Shown: in pieces, positions 33,719 through 43,060 of the stretch
How positions within the stretch are numbered: position 1 is the stretch's first letter
Layout: every line of letters starts with the position of its first letter
Source: Shinella sp. SUS2
GTDB taxonomy: Bacteria; Pseudomonadota; Alphaproteobacteria; Rhizobiales; Rhizobiaceae
Direction: 5' to 3'
NCBI RefSeq assembly: GCF_001262505.1
Contig: NZ_KQ410732.1
Span: 477,498 to 541,497 of the forward strand
Length of the DNA stretch: 64,000 nucleotides
Made by a program: the position numbers and the translations under genes
Notes under the pieces: model-generated
Told to the model about the DNA's origin: nothing
Database searches by the model: none
What the model saw: only the letters and a program-made list of their open reading frames with translations

Positions 33719-33748
33719 CGGGCCGATCTCTTGATCGGCCCGTTTTTT
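33719..33748 (+). terminator. Rho-independent terminator after the antiporter operon
   Basis: CGGGCCGATC at 33719-33728 pairs perfectly with GATCGGCCCG at 33733-33742 around TCTT, followed by six T residues. It ends the antiporter transcript. Confidence 0.93.
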
Positions 33749-33782
33749 ATTGGCGATGGATCTGCTCACGGATGATTGGCGC

Positions 33783-33810
33783 TTGACAGTCGAAGCCCGG
33801 CGCATAATGC
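33783..33810 (+). promoter_or_regulatory. Promoter of the GntR/lyase operon
   Basis: TTGACA at 33783-33788 and TAATGC at 33805-33810, spaced by 16 bases, form a good sigma-70-type promoter. Transcription would start near 33817, which supports the ATG at 33863 rather than starts further upstream. Confidence 0.6.
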
Positions 33811-33815
33811 TAAGA

Positions 33816-33841
33816 TGTCAGACCAATTTGAGAAGCTGACA
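33816..33841. promoter_or_regulatory. Candidate GntR operator over the transcription start
   Basis: TGTCAGACCA at 33816-33825 resembles the TGGT-ACCA site of FadR-type regulators. A wider inverted pair, TGTCAG at 33816 and CTGACA at 33836, brackets it. Location just after the promoter suggests autorepression by the following GntR-type protein. Confidence 0.5.
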
Positions 33842-33862
33842 CGAAACAGGGGACATGGCGTC

Positions 33863-34585
33863 ATGCCAGGCGAATTGAGCGACAGGCCGCAGATCGCGCC
33901 GTTGCCGCCCATTGACCGGGCGCGGCAGGTGACGGAGGCGCTGGCCTCCTATATCGACCGCGCCAATCTTGCAGCGGGTGACCGGCTGCCGGCCGAGCGC
34001 GAGCTGATGGCGGCGCTCGTGGTGGGGCGCTCGACGATCCGCGAGGCGATCCGTCATTTCCAGGCGCTCGGCGTCATCGAAAGCCGCAAGGGCAGCGGCA
34101 CCTATCTCCTGAAGCCGATAACGACGGCGACGGTGCATATGCCGCTCTCCTTCGATGCGGTGCACCTGCGCGACGTGCTGCTTCAGACGCTGGAAGTGCG
34201 CCGCGGCATCGAATGCGAGGCCGGCATGGTGGCAGCCCGGCGGCGCACGGAAGAGGATGTCGCGACCATCGAAGCGAGGCTCGACGAGATGGAGCGGGTG
34301 CACCTCTCCAAGGGCACGTCCGGACCGGAAGACCTCGCCTTCCACCTTGCCATCTACGATGCCACGCACAATCCCCTGTTCAAACAGCTTCTGGAGCAGA
34401 TGCGCGGCGCCTTCGAGCGCTTCTGGGAAAAGCCGTTCAACCGGCCGGACTTCGCCCGCCGCTCCTTTCCGTTCCACCGCACGCTCTTCAACGCCATCGC
34501 TGCACGGGATCCCGAGGCGGCGCGGGGGGAAACGTTAAAAATCCTCGCCGTCGTCGAGGAAGACATCAAGGACATGTCCCGATGA
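33863..34585 (+). CDS. FadR-subfamily GntR transcriptional regulator
   Basis: About 240 residues. The N-terminal winged helix reads GDRLPAERELMAALVVGRST then IREAIRHFQALGVIESRKGSGTYL, and an all-helical FCD ligand domain follows (about residues 95-230) with the metal-binding-type histidines in DLAFHLAIYDATHNPLF and FPFHRTLFNAI. The ATG at 33863 has AGGGGAC upstream and lies behind the predicted transcription start; earlier in-frame starts (33815) overlap the operator. FCD regulators sense organic acids or amino-acid derivatives. The gene overlaps the lyase start (ATGA) and should control the lyase and sugar-type transporter downstream. Confidence 0.9.
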   Translation: MPGELSDRPQIAPLPPIDRARQVTEALASYIDRANLAAGDRLPAERELMAALVVGRSTIREAIRHFQALGVIESRKGSGTYLLKPITTATVHMPLSFDAVHLRDVLLQTLEVRRGIECEAGMVAARRRTEEDVATIEARLDEMERVHLSKGTSGPEDLAFHLAIYDATHNPLFKQLLEQMRGAFERFWEKPFNRPDFARRSFPFHRTLFNAIAARDPEAARGETLKILAVVEEDIKDMSR

Positions 34586-35754
34586 TCAACGGAGCCGATC
34601 CGTTCGACTTTGCCGCTCTCACCGTCGCCCATGACGAAGCGAACGCCTTCGATGCGGTCGTGCCGCCCATCGTGCAGACCTCGCTCTTCACCTTCGGCAG
34701 CTATGACGAGATGGTGGCCGCCTATCGTGGTGAGATCGTGCGGCCGATCTATACGCGCGGCCTCAACCCGACGGTGCGCGCTTTCGAGGAGATGCTGGCC
34801 AAGCTCGAAGGCGGCGAGGATGCCCTCGGCTTTGCCAGCGGCATGGCGGCGATCTCCTCCACCGTGCTCTCCTTCGTCGAGCCGGGCGACCGTATCGTCG
34901 CTGTGCGTCACTGCTATCCGGATGCCTTCCGCCTGTTCGGCACGCATCTGAAGCGCATGAAGATCGAGGTGACCTATGTCGACGGACGCGACGAGGAGGC
35001 GGTGGCGAAAGCTCTGCCCGGCGCGAAGCTGCTCTATCTCGAAAGCCCGACGAGCTGGGTGATGGAAGCGCACGATGTCGGCGCACTCGCCGCGCTCGCA
35101 AAGAAGCACGGCATTGTCAGCGTCATCGACAACAGCTGGGCGAGCCCGGTCTTCCAGCGCCCGCTGACGCTGGGTGTCGATCTCGTGCTGCACTCGGCCT
35201 CGAAATATCTCGGTGGGCACAGCGATGTCGTCGCCGGTGTCGTCGCCGGCTCGAAGGAGCTGATCGGCCGTATCCGGTCGGAAGCCTATCCCTATCTCGG
35301 CGGAAAGCTTTCGCCCTTCGATGCCTGGCTGCTGGTGCGCGGGCTGCGCACCCTGCCCATCCGCATGAAGGCGCATGAGGCCTCGGCGCTCGAAATCGCA
35401 AAGCGCCTGCAAGCGCTCGACATCGTCGACAAGGTCTTTCATCCCGCGCTCGCCAACCGCCTGCCGCCGGGACTGACCGGCACGTCGGGTCTCTTCTCCT
35501 TCACCTTCCGTGAAGGCATCGACATCCGCGCCTTCGCCGACCAGCTGAAGCTCTTCAAGCTCGGCGTCTCCTGGGGCGGGCACGAGAGCCTGATCGTGCC
35601 CGGGGAAGTTGTCCTTCAGCAGAAGGCTCAGCCGAATTCCGCGCATGCCTTCGGCATCGATGCGCGGTCCGTGCGTCTCCATATCGGCCTGGAGGGAACC
35701 GAGGTCCTGTGGAGTGACCTGGATGCGGCGATAGCGGCCGCAACCCAAACCTGA
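34582..35754 (+). CDS. Cys/Met-metabolism PLP enzyme (cystathionine beta-lyase/methionine gamma-lyase family)
   Basis: A 390-residue fold-type I PLP enzyme. Lys208 in HSASKYLGGHSD is the expected Schiff-base lysine, and VIDNSWASPVFQ supplies the PLP-ring aspartate Asp183. YTRGLNPTVRAFEEMLAKLE is the family's N-terminal signature; the usual SGNPT reads as RGLNPT. Exact reaction (beta- or gamma-elimination, or replacement) is not settled by sequence. The ATG overlaps the regulator stop, and a sugar-type ABC transporter follows 40 bases later, so a catabolic role on an imported compound is more likely than methionine biosynthesis. Confidence 0.88.
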   Translation: MINGADPFDFAALTVAHDEANAFDAVVPPIVQTSLFTFGSYDEMVAAYRGEIVRPIYTRGLNPTVRAFEEMLAKLEGGEDALGFASGMAAISSTVLSFVEPGDRIVAVRHCYPDAFRLFGTHLKRMKIEVTYVDGRDEEAVAKALPGAKLLYLESPTSWVMEAHDVGALAALAKKHGIVSVIDNSWASPVFQRPLTLGVDLVLHSASKYLGGHSDVVAGVVAGSKELIGRIRSEAYPYLGGKLSPFDAWLLVRGLRTLPIRMKAHEASALEIAKRLQALDIVDKVFHPALANRLPPGLTGTSGLFSFTFREGIDIRAFADQLKLFKLGVSWGGHESLIVPGEVVLQQKAQPNSAHAFGIDARSVRLHIGLEGTEVLWSDLDAAIAAATQT

Positions 35755-35794
35755 CGTCAAACTTCTAAGCAAAACCACAAAAGAGGGAACGACC

Positions 35795-37054
35795 ATGAAG
35801 AGACTTTTGACTGCAGCATTCATCACCACCCTGATGGCATCGAGCGCCTTGGCGGATACGACGCTGAAGCTTGTCGAGGTCATCACCAGCCCTGAGCGCA
35901 CGGAGACGCTGAAATCCATCGTCGGGAAGTTCGAGGCGGCGAACCCCGGCACCAAGGTGGAGATCATCTCGCTTCCCTGGGGCGAGGCCTTCCAGAAATT
36001 CGCCACCATGGTCTCGGCCGGTGAAGTGCCTGACGTCATGGAAATGCCCGATACCTGGCTGTCGCTCTATGCCAACAACGGCATGCTGGAGAGCCTGGAA
36101 CCGTATCTTGCGAAGTGGGAGCACACGCCCGGCCTTACGGCTCGTGCCCTTGAGCTTGGCCGCGACATCAACGACACGGCCTACATGCTGCCCTATGGCT
36201 TCTATCTGCGCGCCATGTTCTACAACAAGAAGCTGCTCGCGGAGGCCGGCGTATCCGAGCCGCCGAAGACGCTGGACGAATTCGCCGAAGCCTCCAAGAA
36301 GGTCTCGGCATTGCCCGGCAAATACGGCTATTGCCTGCGCGGCGGCCCGGGCGGCCTCAACGGATGGGTGATGTTCGGCGCTTCCATGGCGGGCGACAAC
36401 AAATTCTTCAACGAGGACGGCACCTCCACCTTCAACAGCGAAGGCTGGGTCAAGGGTCTGACCTTCGTCATCGATCTCTACAAGAACGGCTATGCCCCGA
36501 AGGACAGCGTCAACTGGGGTTTTAACGAGATCGTCGCGGGCTTCTATTCGGGCACCTGCGCCTTCCTCGACCAGGACCCGGACGCGCTGATCGCCATCGC
36601 CGAACGCATGAAGGCGGAAGACTACGGCATCATGACCATGCCGAAGGGGCCCGCCGGAAAGACCTTCCCGACGATCGGTTTTGCAGGCTGGTCGATGTTC
36701 GCCTCCAGCGCCAACAAGGACTTGTCCTGGAAGCTGATCGAGACGCTCGAAGGGCCGGAAGGCAATATCGAGTGGAACAAGCGCACCGGTGCGCTGCCGG
36801 TGCACACTTCGGCGGAAAAGGACCCGTTCTACGCCAGCGAGCAGTTCAAGGGCTGGTTTGCCGAGCTCGAGGACAAGGATGCCGTGCCGACCGTCATGCC
36901 GACGCATCTTGAGGAGTTCGCCTTCTTCAAGGATTCGCTCGTCATCAAGACCTCGCAGGAAGCCCTTCTTGGCGATATCACGCCAGAAGATCTCGCCAAC
37001 CAGTGGGCGGACTACCTGACCAAGGCACAGCAGAAGTTCCTCGCCAAGAAGTAG
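35795..37054 (+). CDS. CUT1-family ABC transporter substrate-binding protein
   Basis: A 419-residue extracellular solute-binding protein (family 1). The signal peptide of about 21 residues ends at SSALA-DTT. The mature part has the typical IVGKFEAANPGTKVEIISLP opening and ends with a run of helices. AGAGGGAAC precedes the ATG. Homologues carry sugars, polyols or sugar phosphates, so the ligand is open. A strong hairpin follows the gene, a common way to keep more binding protein than permease. Confidence 0.92.
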   Translation: MKRLLTAAFITTLMASSALADTTLKLVEVITSPERTETLKSIVGKFEAANPGTKVEIISLPWGEAFQKFATMVSAGEVPDVMEMPDTWLSLYANNGMLESLEPYLAKWEHTPGLTARALELGRDINDTAYMLPYGFYLRAMFYNKKLLAEAGVSEPPKTLDEFAEASKKVSALPGKYGYCLRGGPGGLNGWVMFGASMAGDNKFFNEDGTSTFNSEGWVKGLTFVIDLYKNGYAPKDSVNWGFNEIVAGFYSGTCAFLDQDPDALIAIAERMKAEDYGIMTMPKGPAGKTFPTIGFAGWSMFASSANKDLSWKLIETLEGPEGNIEWNKRTGALPVHTSAEKDPFYASEQFKGWFAELEDKDAVPTVMPTHLEEFAFFKDSLVIKTSQEALLGDITPEDLANQWADYLTKAQQKFLAKK

Positions 37055-37064
37055 GCTGAGGACC

Positions 37065-37096
37065 CTGCGGGCGGAGACACGAGGCTCCGCCCGCAG
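37065..37096 (+). promoter_or_regulatory. Strong stem-loop between binding-protein and permease genes
   Basis: CTGCGGGCGGAG at 37065-37076 is perfectly complementary to CTCCGCCCGCAG at 37085-37096 around an eight-base loop. No T-run follows, so it is more likely to stabilise the upstream mRNA than to terminate fully. Confidence 0.75.
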
Positions 37097-37140
37097 ACAT
37101 TCTCCCAGAACGCCCCGCCACCTTGAACGGAAGCGAGACG

Positions 37141-38064
37141 ATGACCCTTGCCGTCCATCCGCAAGCCGTGCGGCCGCTCAGGAAGCGGATCGCCGACGCA
37201 TCGGAACCCTATCTCTACAGCGCACCGGCGCTGATCCTCATCATATCGGTCATGCTGGTGCCGCTGGTGCTCGGCATTTCCTATGCGTTCCGCGATATCC
37301 AGCTTCTGAACCTGCTTTCCGGCGGTTTCATCGGGCTCGATCATTTTCGCGCGCTGTCGGAGGATCAGGCCTTCTTCCGGGCGTTGCGCAACACGCTGTG
37401 GTGGACGGGCGCCTCCGTCTTCCTGCAATTCATCTTCGGTCTTATCCTCGCGCTGCTGCTCGACAAACCCTTCGCCGGCCGCGGCCTCGCGCAGGCGCTG
37501 GTCTTCCTGCCCTGGGCCGTGCCGAGTTTTCTCGCCGGCCTTAACTGGGCCTGGCTGTTCAATCCGGTGATCGGCCCGCTGCCGCACTGGATGTATGCGC
37601 TCGGCATGCTGGACGCGCCGAACAACATCCTCTCCGATCCGCAGCTCGCCATGTGGGGGCCGATCGCCGCCAATGTCTGGTGGGGCATTCCCTTTTTCGC
37701 GATCACTCTGCTCGCTGCGCTTCAGGCGATCCCGCGCGATCTCTACGAGGCCGCCAGCATCGACGGGGCAGGGCCGGTGCAGCGTTTCCTCTCTATCACG
37801 CTGCCGTTCCTGGCGCCGACCATCGCCATCACCATTCTCCTGCGCACCGTCTGGATCTCCAATTTCGCCGACCTTATCGTCGTCATGACCAATGGCGGGC
37901 CGGCCGACCGCACGCAGATCGTCGCCAGCTACATCTTCACCCAGGCGTTCAAGCGGCTCGATTTCGGCTACGCCTCGGCCATCGCTCTCGTGCTGCTGAT
38001 CCTGCTGCTCGTCTACTCCATGCTGATCGTGCTGCTTCGCCAGACGCTGCTGAACAAGGGCTGA
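37141..38064 (+). CDS. CUT1 ABC transporter permease, MalF/UgpA-like
   Basis: A 307-residue permease with six hydrophobic segments. The cytoplasmic loop motif EAASIDGAGPVQRFLSITLP is the EAA motif of the sugar branch. The N-terminus is basic (RPLRKRIAD), leading to the first helix at about residues 26-47. The ATG at 37141 follows an AACGGAAGCGAG stretch. It pairs with the next permease, four bases downstream. Confidence 0.93.
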   Translation: MTLAVHPQAVRPLRKRIADASEPYLYSAPALILIISVMLVPLVLGISYAFRDIQLLNLLSGGFIGLDHFRALSEDQAFFRALRNTLWWTGASVFLQFIFGLILALLLDKPFAGRGLAQALVFLPWAVPSFLAGLNWAWLFNPVIGPLPHWMYALGMLDAPNNILSDPQLAMWGPIAANVWWGIPFFAITLLAALQAIPRDLYEAASIDGAGPVQRFLSITLPFLAPTIAITILLRTVWISNFADLIVVMTNGGPADRTQIVASYIFTQAFKRLDFGYASAIALVLLILLLVYSMLIVLLRQTLLNKG

Positions 38065-38068
38065 GACC

Positions 38069-38899
38069 ATGCGAAGCAAGCCAATCCTCACCGTCCTGCA
38101 CCGGCTCGCGATCCTCGCCTATATCGTCGTCGCGCTCTTCCCGCTGTTCTGGCTGCTGAAGGTCTCGGTCACGCCGAACGACCTGCTCTACAGCGAGGGC
38201 GTGCGCCTGTGGCCCTCGCGTGCCACCCTGGAGCACTACACCTTCGTGATCGCCCACAGCGCCTTCCCGACCTTCTTCAAGAACAGCCTGATCGTCGCCG
38301 GCTCGACGGCCGTCGCGGTCACCATCCTTGCCTCGCTTGCGGGCTACGCCCTCTCTCGCTTCCGCTTCCGGGCAAAATACTGGATCGTCGCACTGATGCT
38401 GATCACGCAGATGTTCCCGCTCGTCATGCTGGTCGCGCCGATCTTCAAGATGCTCTCGCCGCTGGGGCTGACCAACAGCCTCACCGGCCTCGTCTTCGTC
38501 TACACCGCCTTCAACGTGCCCTTCGCCACCTTCCTCATGCAGTCCTTCTTCGACGGCATTCCGAAGGACCTGGAGGAGGCGGCGATGATCGACGGGGCGA
38601 CACAGTTCGTCGCCTTCCGCCAGATCATCCTGCCGCTGACGCTGCCCGGCATCGCCGCGACGCTCGGCTTCGTCTTCACCGCGGCCTGGAGCGAACTGCT
38701 CTTCGCGCTGATGCTGATCTCGGGCAATGACGCTGCAACCTTCCCGGTCGGCCTGCTCACCTTCGTTTCGAAGTTCTCGGTCGATTTCGGGCAGATGATG
38801 GCGGCGGGCATTCTCGCGCTTATCCCGGCATGCCTCTTCTTCCTCCTCATCCAGCGCTATCTCGTGCAGGGCCTGACGGCCGGCGCGGTCAAAGGCTGA
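38069..38899 (+). CDS. CUT1 ABC transporter permease, MalG/UgpE-like
   Basis: A 276-residue permease with six helices. EEAAMIDGATQFVAFRQIIL is the EAA loop contacting the ATPase, and the segment VFVYTAFNVPFATFLMQSFF precedes it, both typical of MalG-type proteins. It begins four bases after the first permease and ends 11 bases before the ATPase gene. Confidence 0.93.
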   Translation: MRSKPILTVLHRLAILAYIVVALFPLFWLLKVSVTPNDLLYSEGVRLWPSRATLEHYTFVIAHSAFPTFFKNSLIVAGSTAVAVTILASLAGYALSRFRFRAKYWIVALMLITQMFPLVMLVAPIFKMLSPLGLTNSLTGLVFVYTAFNVPFATFLMQSFFDGIPKDLEEAAMIDGATQFVAFRQIILPLTLPGIAATLGFVFTAAWSELLFALMLISGNDAATFPVGLLTFVSKFSVDFGQMMAAGILALIPACLFFLLIQRYLVQGLTAGAVKG

Positions 38900-38910
38900 A
38901 AGGGTTTTTC

Positions 38911-39978
38911 ATGGCCTCCATCGATATCCAGGACATCCGCAAGAGCTTCGGCGCCTTCTCCGTGCTGCACGGTGTCGATCTCACCATCCGCGACGGCGAG
39001 TTCATCGTGCTGGTCGGGCCCTCCGGCTGCGGGAAATCCACGCTGCTGCGCATGATCGCCGGGCTGGAGGACGTGACGTCCGGTGACATTCGCATCGACG
39101 GCAAACGGGTCAACGACCTTGCCCCGAAGGATCGCGACATCGCCATGGTGTTTCAGTCCTATGCGCTCTATCCGCATATGAGCGTTGCCGACAACATGAG
39201 TTACAGCCTGAAACTCCGCCGCACCGCGAAGGAAAAGATCGCCAGCGCCGTCGGCAATGCCGCCTCGAAGCTTGGCCTCGATCCGCTGCTGGAGCGCCGG
39301 CCACGCGCGCTATCGGGCGGCCAGCGTCAGCGCGTAGCCATGGGCCGCGCCATCGTGCGCCAACCGAAAGCCTTTCTCTTCGACGAGCCGCTGTCCAATC
39401 TCGACGCGCGGCTGCGCGAGCAGATGCGCGCCGAAATCAAGAAGTTGCACGGCGATCTTCATGCTACATCCATATACGTCACCCACGATCAGATCGAGGC
39501 CATGACGCTGGCGGACCGGATCGTCGCCATGCATGCCGGGGTGGTCCAGCAGGTCGGCACGCCGCTCGATCTTTATGACCGGCCGGCCAATCTCTTCGTT
39601 GCGGGCTTCATCGGTTCGCCGGGCATGAATTTCTTCGAGGGGCGCTATCTCGTGTCCGGCGACCAGGCGGACCTGCGGCTGGCAAACGGCGCGACGTTGT
39701 CTGCTCCTCGAAGACGCGGCATCGAATCAGGCGCGGCAGCGACGCTCGGTATCCGTCCCGAGCATGTGGTGCTGAACGCGCGCGGCGCGCTGGAGGCGAA
39801 AGTCGATCTCATCGAGCCGACGGGTTTCGGCATCATCATGCATGTGACCATTCACGACGTTCCGATGAAAATTTTCACGCTCGACCGGACCATGCTGGAT
39901 CCAGGCCCGACGGTCCGCGTCGACCTGCCACAGGAGCGGCTTCACCTCTTCGGAACGGAGGGCCGGCGGATGGATTGA
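38911..39978 (+). CDS. CUT1 ABC transporter ATP-binding protein, UgpC/MsmK-like
   Basis: A 355-residue ATPase with Walker A GPSGCGKS at 36-43, signature LSGGQRQRVAMGRAI, Walker B FLFDEPLSNLD and switch region YVTHDQIEAMTLADRI. A C-terminal OB/TOBE-type domain (residues about 240-355) follows, as in MalK/UgpC. The ATG at 38911 gives the standard length; an earlier in-frame start would overlap the permease. It completes the transporter and probably ends the operon begun by the GntR regulator. Confidence 0.93.
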   Translation: MASIDIQDIRKSFGAFSVLHGVDLTIRDGEFIVLVGPSGCGKSTLLRMIAGLEDVTSGDIRIDGKRVNDLAPKDRDIAMVFQSYALYPHMSVADNMSYSLKLRRTAKEKIASAVGNAASKLGLDPLLERRPRALSGGQRQRVAMGRAIVRQPKAFLFDEPLSNLDARLREQMRAEIKKLHGDLHATSIYVTHDQIEAMTLADRIVAMHAGVVQQVGTPLDLYDRPANLFVAGFIGSPGMNFFEGRYLVSGDQADLRLANGATLSAPRRRGIESGAAATLGIRPEHVVLNARGALEAKVDLIEPTGFGIIMHVTIHDVPMKIFTLDRTMLDPGPTVRVDLPQERLHLFGTEGRRMD

Positions 39979-40085
39979 AACGGGATCGTGAACACGATTT
40001 CGGCCCCATCCAAAGACAATGTTAACCTTCATTTCCTAACCATCTACGCATCCCTATCGGCAATGATCGTCGAGTTTGCAGGTTC

Positions 40086-42815
40086 ATGCGTATTTCCAGA
40101 ACAAACTTCTACCCTGTCCTTGAAACCGAAGAGGGAGTCGGCGAACAAGCGCCGTATTATTCCCACGAAAACAACGCCTTGCCGGAAGTCGTTCCGGAAG
40201 TCGAGGATTGGCACGCGGCCGATGAGCCGGTTGCCAATGACGAGGACTATCGCCCGCGCTTCCGCTCGCCGGCGCTGAGGAGCTACGATCCGGGCCAATA
40301 TGCCGACGGAAGCTGGGAAAGCCATTTCTACATGGCGCCGAACGTCCGCTTCACCCGCACCCCCGACAAGGTCGCTTCCAAGATCGAGGAGGCGGTTGCG
40401 GAAGAGGTGCGCCAGGTCGAGCCGGTGGTCGAGCAGGTTGCCCAGCCGGCGGCTCAGCCTACCGAGATGCTGCAGCTTTCCCAGGCGGAGCTGCTGCAGC
40501 GCCTTCGCGAGGCGCTGGAAGACCGTCGCCGCCGGTCCGAGGCGCAGCAGGCCGAAGCGGCCGCGGCGACTATCGTTGCCGAACCGGTGCCGCCGCTGGT
40601 TCAGGCCGTGGTCGCTGCCGGCACGACGGGAACGCCCGCTGATGCCGCTGTCGTGTTCAAGCCGGCCGTTCCGCTGCTCGCACCTCTTGCCGCAAGGGCG
40701 GTCGCGCCCGCCATGCCGGTCGCTTCCATTGCCAGACCGGCCACCTCCATTCCAAAAACTGCCGAGAAGACCGACGTGCGTACTGCAATCAGCCGCTTTG
40801 CCAACCTGTCCGACCATGCCTTCTGGGAAACGCTTGTACCGGACGAAGATGCGGTCGAGCGGCCGGCAAGGCCCGCCGTCACCGTCGTGCGCATGCCGTT
40901 GCCCGTTCCTGCACCGGCCGCCTTGACCGTGCCGCAACCTGTTGCGGTTCCCGAGATGCGTCAGGAAGTGCCTTCCATTACCTCGCTTTTCCGCGTCGTC
41001 GAATGCCGCCCGCCCGTTGCCCGGACAACGGTTGCCGACGCTGTGCCCGTTGCCGAAGTGAAGGCCGAGCCCGTCGCGGTCGTTGCCCCTCCGGTCATCG
41101 AAGCGGTGGCCGAGATCGTGCCGGCTGTCGTCGAGGTCCAGCCTGTTCCGGTTGCCGTCACGCCGGTTGCTGTTGTCGAGCCTGTGCGCGAAACCCCGTC
41201 CTCGGTGCTCTCGCGCTCCCGGCCGTTCCAGGTCATGATGGCGACACCGGCGGGCGATGCCTACGAATACCCGCCGCGCGAACTCCTGCAGGAGCCTCCG
41301 GGCACAGTCGGCTACGTGCTCACCCAGGAACAGCTGGAGCAGAATGCCGGCCTCCTCGAAAGCGTGCTGGAAGATTTTGGCGTGCGCGGGGAGATCATCC
41401 ACGTTCGTCCCGGCCCTGTCGTCACGCTCTATGAGTTCGAGCCGGCGCCCGGCGTCAAATCCTCCCGCGTCATCGGCCTTGCCGACGATATCGCCCGCTC
41501 CATGTCGGCGCTGTCGGCCCGTGTCGCGGTCGTGCCCGGCCGCAACGTCATCGGCATCGAACTGCCGAACGCCACGCGCGAGACGGTCTATTTCCGCGAG
41601 ATGATCGAGAGCCAGGACTTCGCAAAGACCGGCTTCAAGCTGCCGATCTGCCTCGGCAAGACGATCGGCGGCGAGCCCGTCATCGCGGAACTCGCCAAGA
41701 TGCCGCACCTGCTCGTCGCCGGCACCACCGGCTCGGGCAAGTCCGTCGCCATCAACACGATGATCCTCTCGCTGCTCTATCGCTTCCGTCCGGAAGAGTG
41801 CCGCCTGATCATGGTCGATCCGAAGATGCTGGAACTGTCGATCTATGACGGTATCCCGCACCTCCTGACCCCCGTCGTCACCGATCCCAAGAAGGCCGTC
41901 ATGGCGCTGAAATGGGCGGTGCGCGAGATGGAGGACCGCTACAAGAAGATGTCGCGTCTCGGCGTGCGCAACATCGACGGCTACAACAACCGTGTGGCCG
42001 CCGCACGCGACAAGGGCGAGACCATCTCGATCAGCGTCCAGACCGGCTTCGACAAGGGCACCGGCGAGGCGATCCACGAGGAGCAGGAACTCGCCCTCGA
42101 TCCGATGCCCTACATCGTTGTCATCGTCGACGAGATGGCTGACCTGATGATGGTCGCCGGCAAGGAAATCGAAGGCGCGATCCAGCGGCTCGCCCAGATG
42201 GCCCGCGCTGCCGGCATTCACCTGATCATGGCGACGCAGCGCCCCTCGGTCGATGTCATTACCGGCACGATCAAGGCGAACTTCCCGACGCGCATCTCCT
42301 TCCAGGTGACGTCGAAGATCGACAGCCGTACCATCCTCGGCGAGCAAGGCGCCGAACAGCTGCTTGGCCAGGGCGACATGCTGCATATGGCCGGCGGCGG
42401 GCGCATTTCCCGTGTGCATGGTCCTTTCGTCTCCGACGAGGAAGTCGAAAAGGTCGTGCTGCACCTGAAGGCTCAGGGTCGCCCGGAATATCTGGAGACC
42501 GTGACCGCCGAGGAAGAGGAAGAAGAGGACGAGAAGCCGGCGGCCGGCGGCGCAGTGTTCGACAAGGGCGATATTGCGGCCGAAGACGGCGACGACCTCT
42601 ATGAGAAGGCCGTCAAGGTCGTCATGCGCGACCGCAAGTGCTCGACCTCCTACATCCAGCGCCGCCTTGCCGTCGGCTACAACCGCGCCGCGTCCCTCGT
42701 CGAGCGCATGGAGAAGGAAGGCCTCGTCGGCCCTGCCAACCATGTCGGCAAGCGCGAGATCATCTCCGGCGAGCGCGGCAGCTTCCAGGCTCCGGAAGCC
42801 GACGAGGCGGAATAG
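40086..42815 (+). CDS. ftsK: FtsK/SpoIIIE-type DNA translocase without N-terminal membrane domain
   Basis: A 909-residue DNA translocase. The first ~390 residues are acidic, then proline/valine/alanine-rich linker, with no hydrophobic membrane segments. The alpha/beta motor follows, with Walker [10 protein letters not shown] at about 546-554, Walker [13 protein letters not shown], and [20 protein letters not shown]. The gamma winged-helix domain, which recognises KOPS, is at the end ([20 protein letters not shown]). It should move chromosome ends or dimers for Xer resolution. Absence of the usual four membrane helices means it either is anchored by another protein or is a second, soluble FtsK. 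The ribosome site is weak (GCAGG). Confidence 0.92.
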   Translation: MRISRTNFYPVLETEEGVGEQAPYYSHENNALPEVVPEVEDWHAADEPVANDEDYRPRFRSPALRSYDPGQYADGSWESHFYMAPNVRFTRTPDKVASKIEEAVAEEVRQVEPVVEQVAQPAAQPTEMLQLSQAELLQRLREALEDRRRRSEAQQAEAAAATIVAEPVPPLVQAVVAAGTTGTPADAAVVFKPAVPLLAPLAARAVAPAMPVASIARPATSIPKTAEKTDVRTAISRFANLSDHAFWETLVPDEDAVERPARPAVTVVRMPLPVPAPAALTVPQPVAVPEMRQEVPSITSLFRVVECRPPVARTTVADAVPVAEVKAEPVAVVAPPVIEAVAEIVPAVVEVQPVPVAVTPVAVVEPVRETPSSVLSRSRPFQVMMATPAGDAYEYPPRELLQEPPGTVGYVLTQEQLEQNAGLLESVLEDFGVRGEIIHVRPGPVVTLYEFEPAPGVKSSRVIGLADDIARSMSALSARVAVVPGRNVIGIELPNATRETVYFREMIESQDFAKTGFKLPICLGKTIGGEPVIAELAKMPHLLVAGTTGSGKSVAINTMILSLLYRFRPEECRLIMVDPKMLELSIYDGIPHLLTPVVTDPKKAVMALKWAVREMEDRYKKMSRLGVRNIDGYNNRVAAARDKGETISISVQTGFDKGTGEAIHEEQELALDPMPYIVVIVDEMADLMMVAGKEIEGAIQRLAQMARAAGIHLIMATQRPSVDVITGTIKANFPTRISFQVTSKIDSRTILGEQGAEQLLGQGDMLHMAGGGRISRVHGPFVSDEEVEKVVLHLKAQGRPEYLETVTAEEEEEEDEKPAAGGAVFDKGDIAAEDGDDLYEKAVKVVMRDRKCSTSYIQRRLAVGYNRAASLVERMEKEGLVGPANHVGKREIISGERGSFQAPEADEAE

Positions 42816-42822
42816 GTCTTTC

Positions 42823-42852
42823 GCCCGGCCGTTGAGACACGGCCGGGCATTT
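42823..42852 (+). terminator. Terminator after the FtsK-like gene
   Basis: GCCCGGCCGT at 42823-42832 pairs perfectly with ACGGCCGGGC at 42839-42848 around TGAGAC, followed by ATTTGTCC. The T-run is short, but the stem is very stable. Confidence 0.75.
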
Positions 42853-42886
42853 GTCCTATTTATTTGAACTGGAATGGATTTTTGGC

Positions 42887-42917
42887 ATCCGGTCCGCTCG
42901 CGCGGGCCGGATTTTTA
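42887..42917 (+). terminator. Second terminator-like hairpin before the aldolase gene
   Basis: ATCCGGTCCGC at 42887-42897 pairs with GCGGGCCGGAT at 42902-42912 (one G-T pair), followed by TTTTA. It follows the first hairpin in tandem, insulating the aldolase gene. Confidence 0.75.
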
Positions 42918-43060
42918 CCGTGTCCACCGGAAATTTATTTCCGCCGCACCATTTAATCGATTTGGCTTTGACCGGGGTCTTTGAGGGCTGTTGCATATGG
43001 CGGAGCGATCTGTGAATAGTGCCGCCAACCCGATGAAACTGCATCCGAAGGAGGACAGGA

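Noticed and set aside
34213..34581. Upstream extension of the PLP lyase frame inside the GntR gene
   Set aside because: The extra 123 residues are an out-of-frame reading of the regulator; the lyase N-terminus aligns with the ATG at 34582.
40044..42743. An 899-codon minus-strand open frame opposite the FtsK-like gene
   Set aside because: It is the antisense shadow of a GC-biased gene, with no recognisable domain; the plus strand has full FtsK motor motifs.
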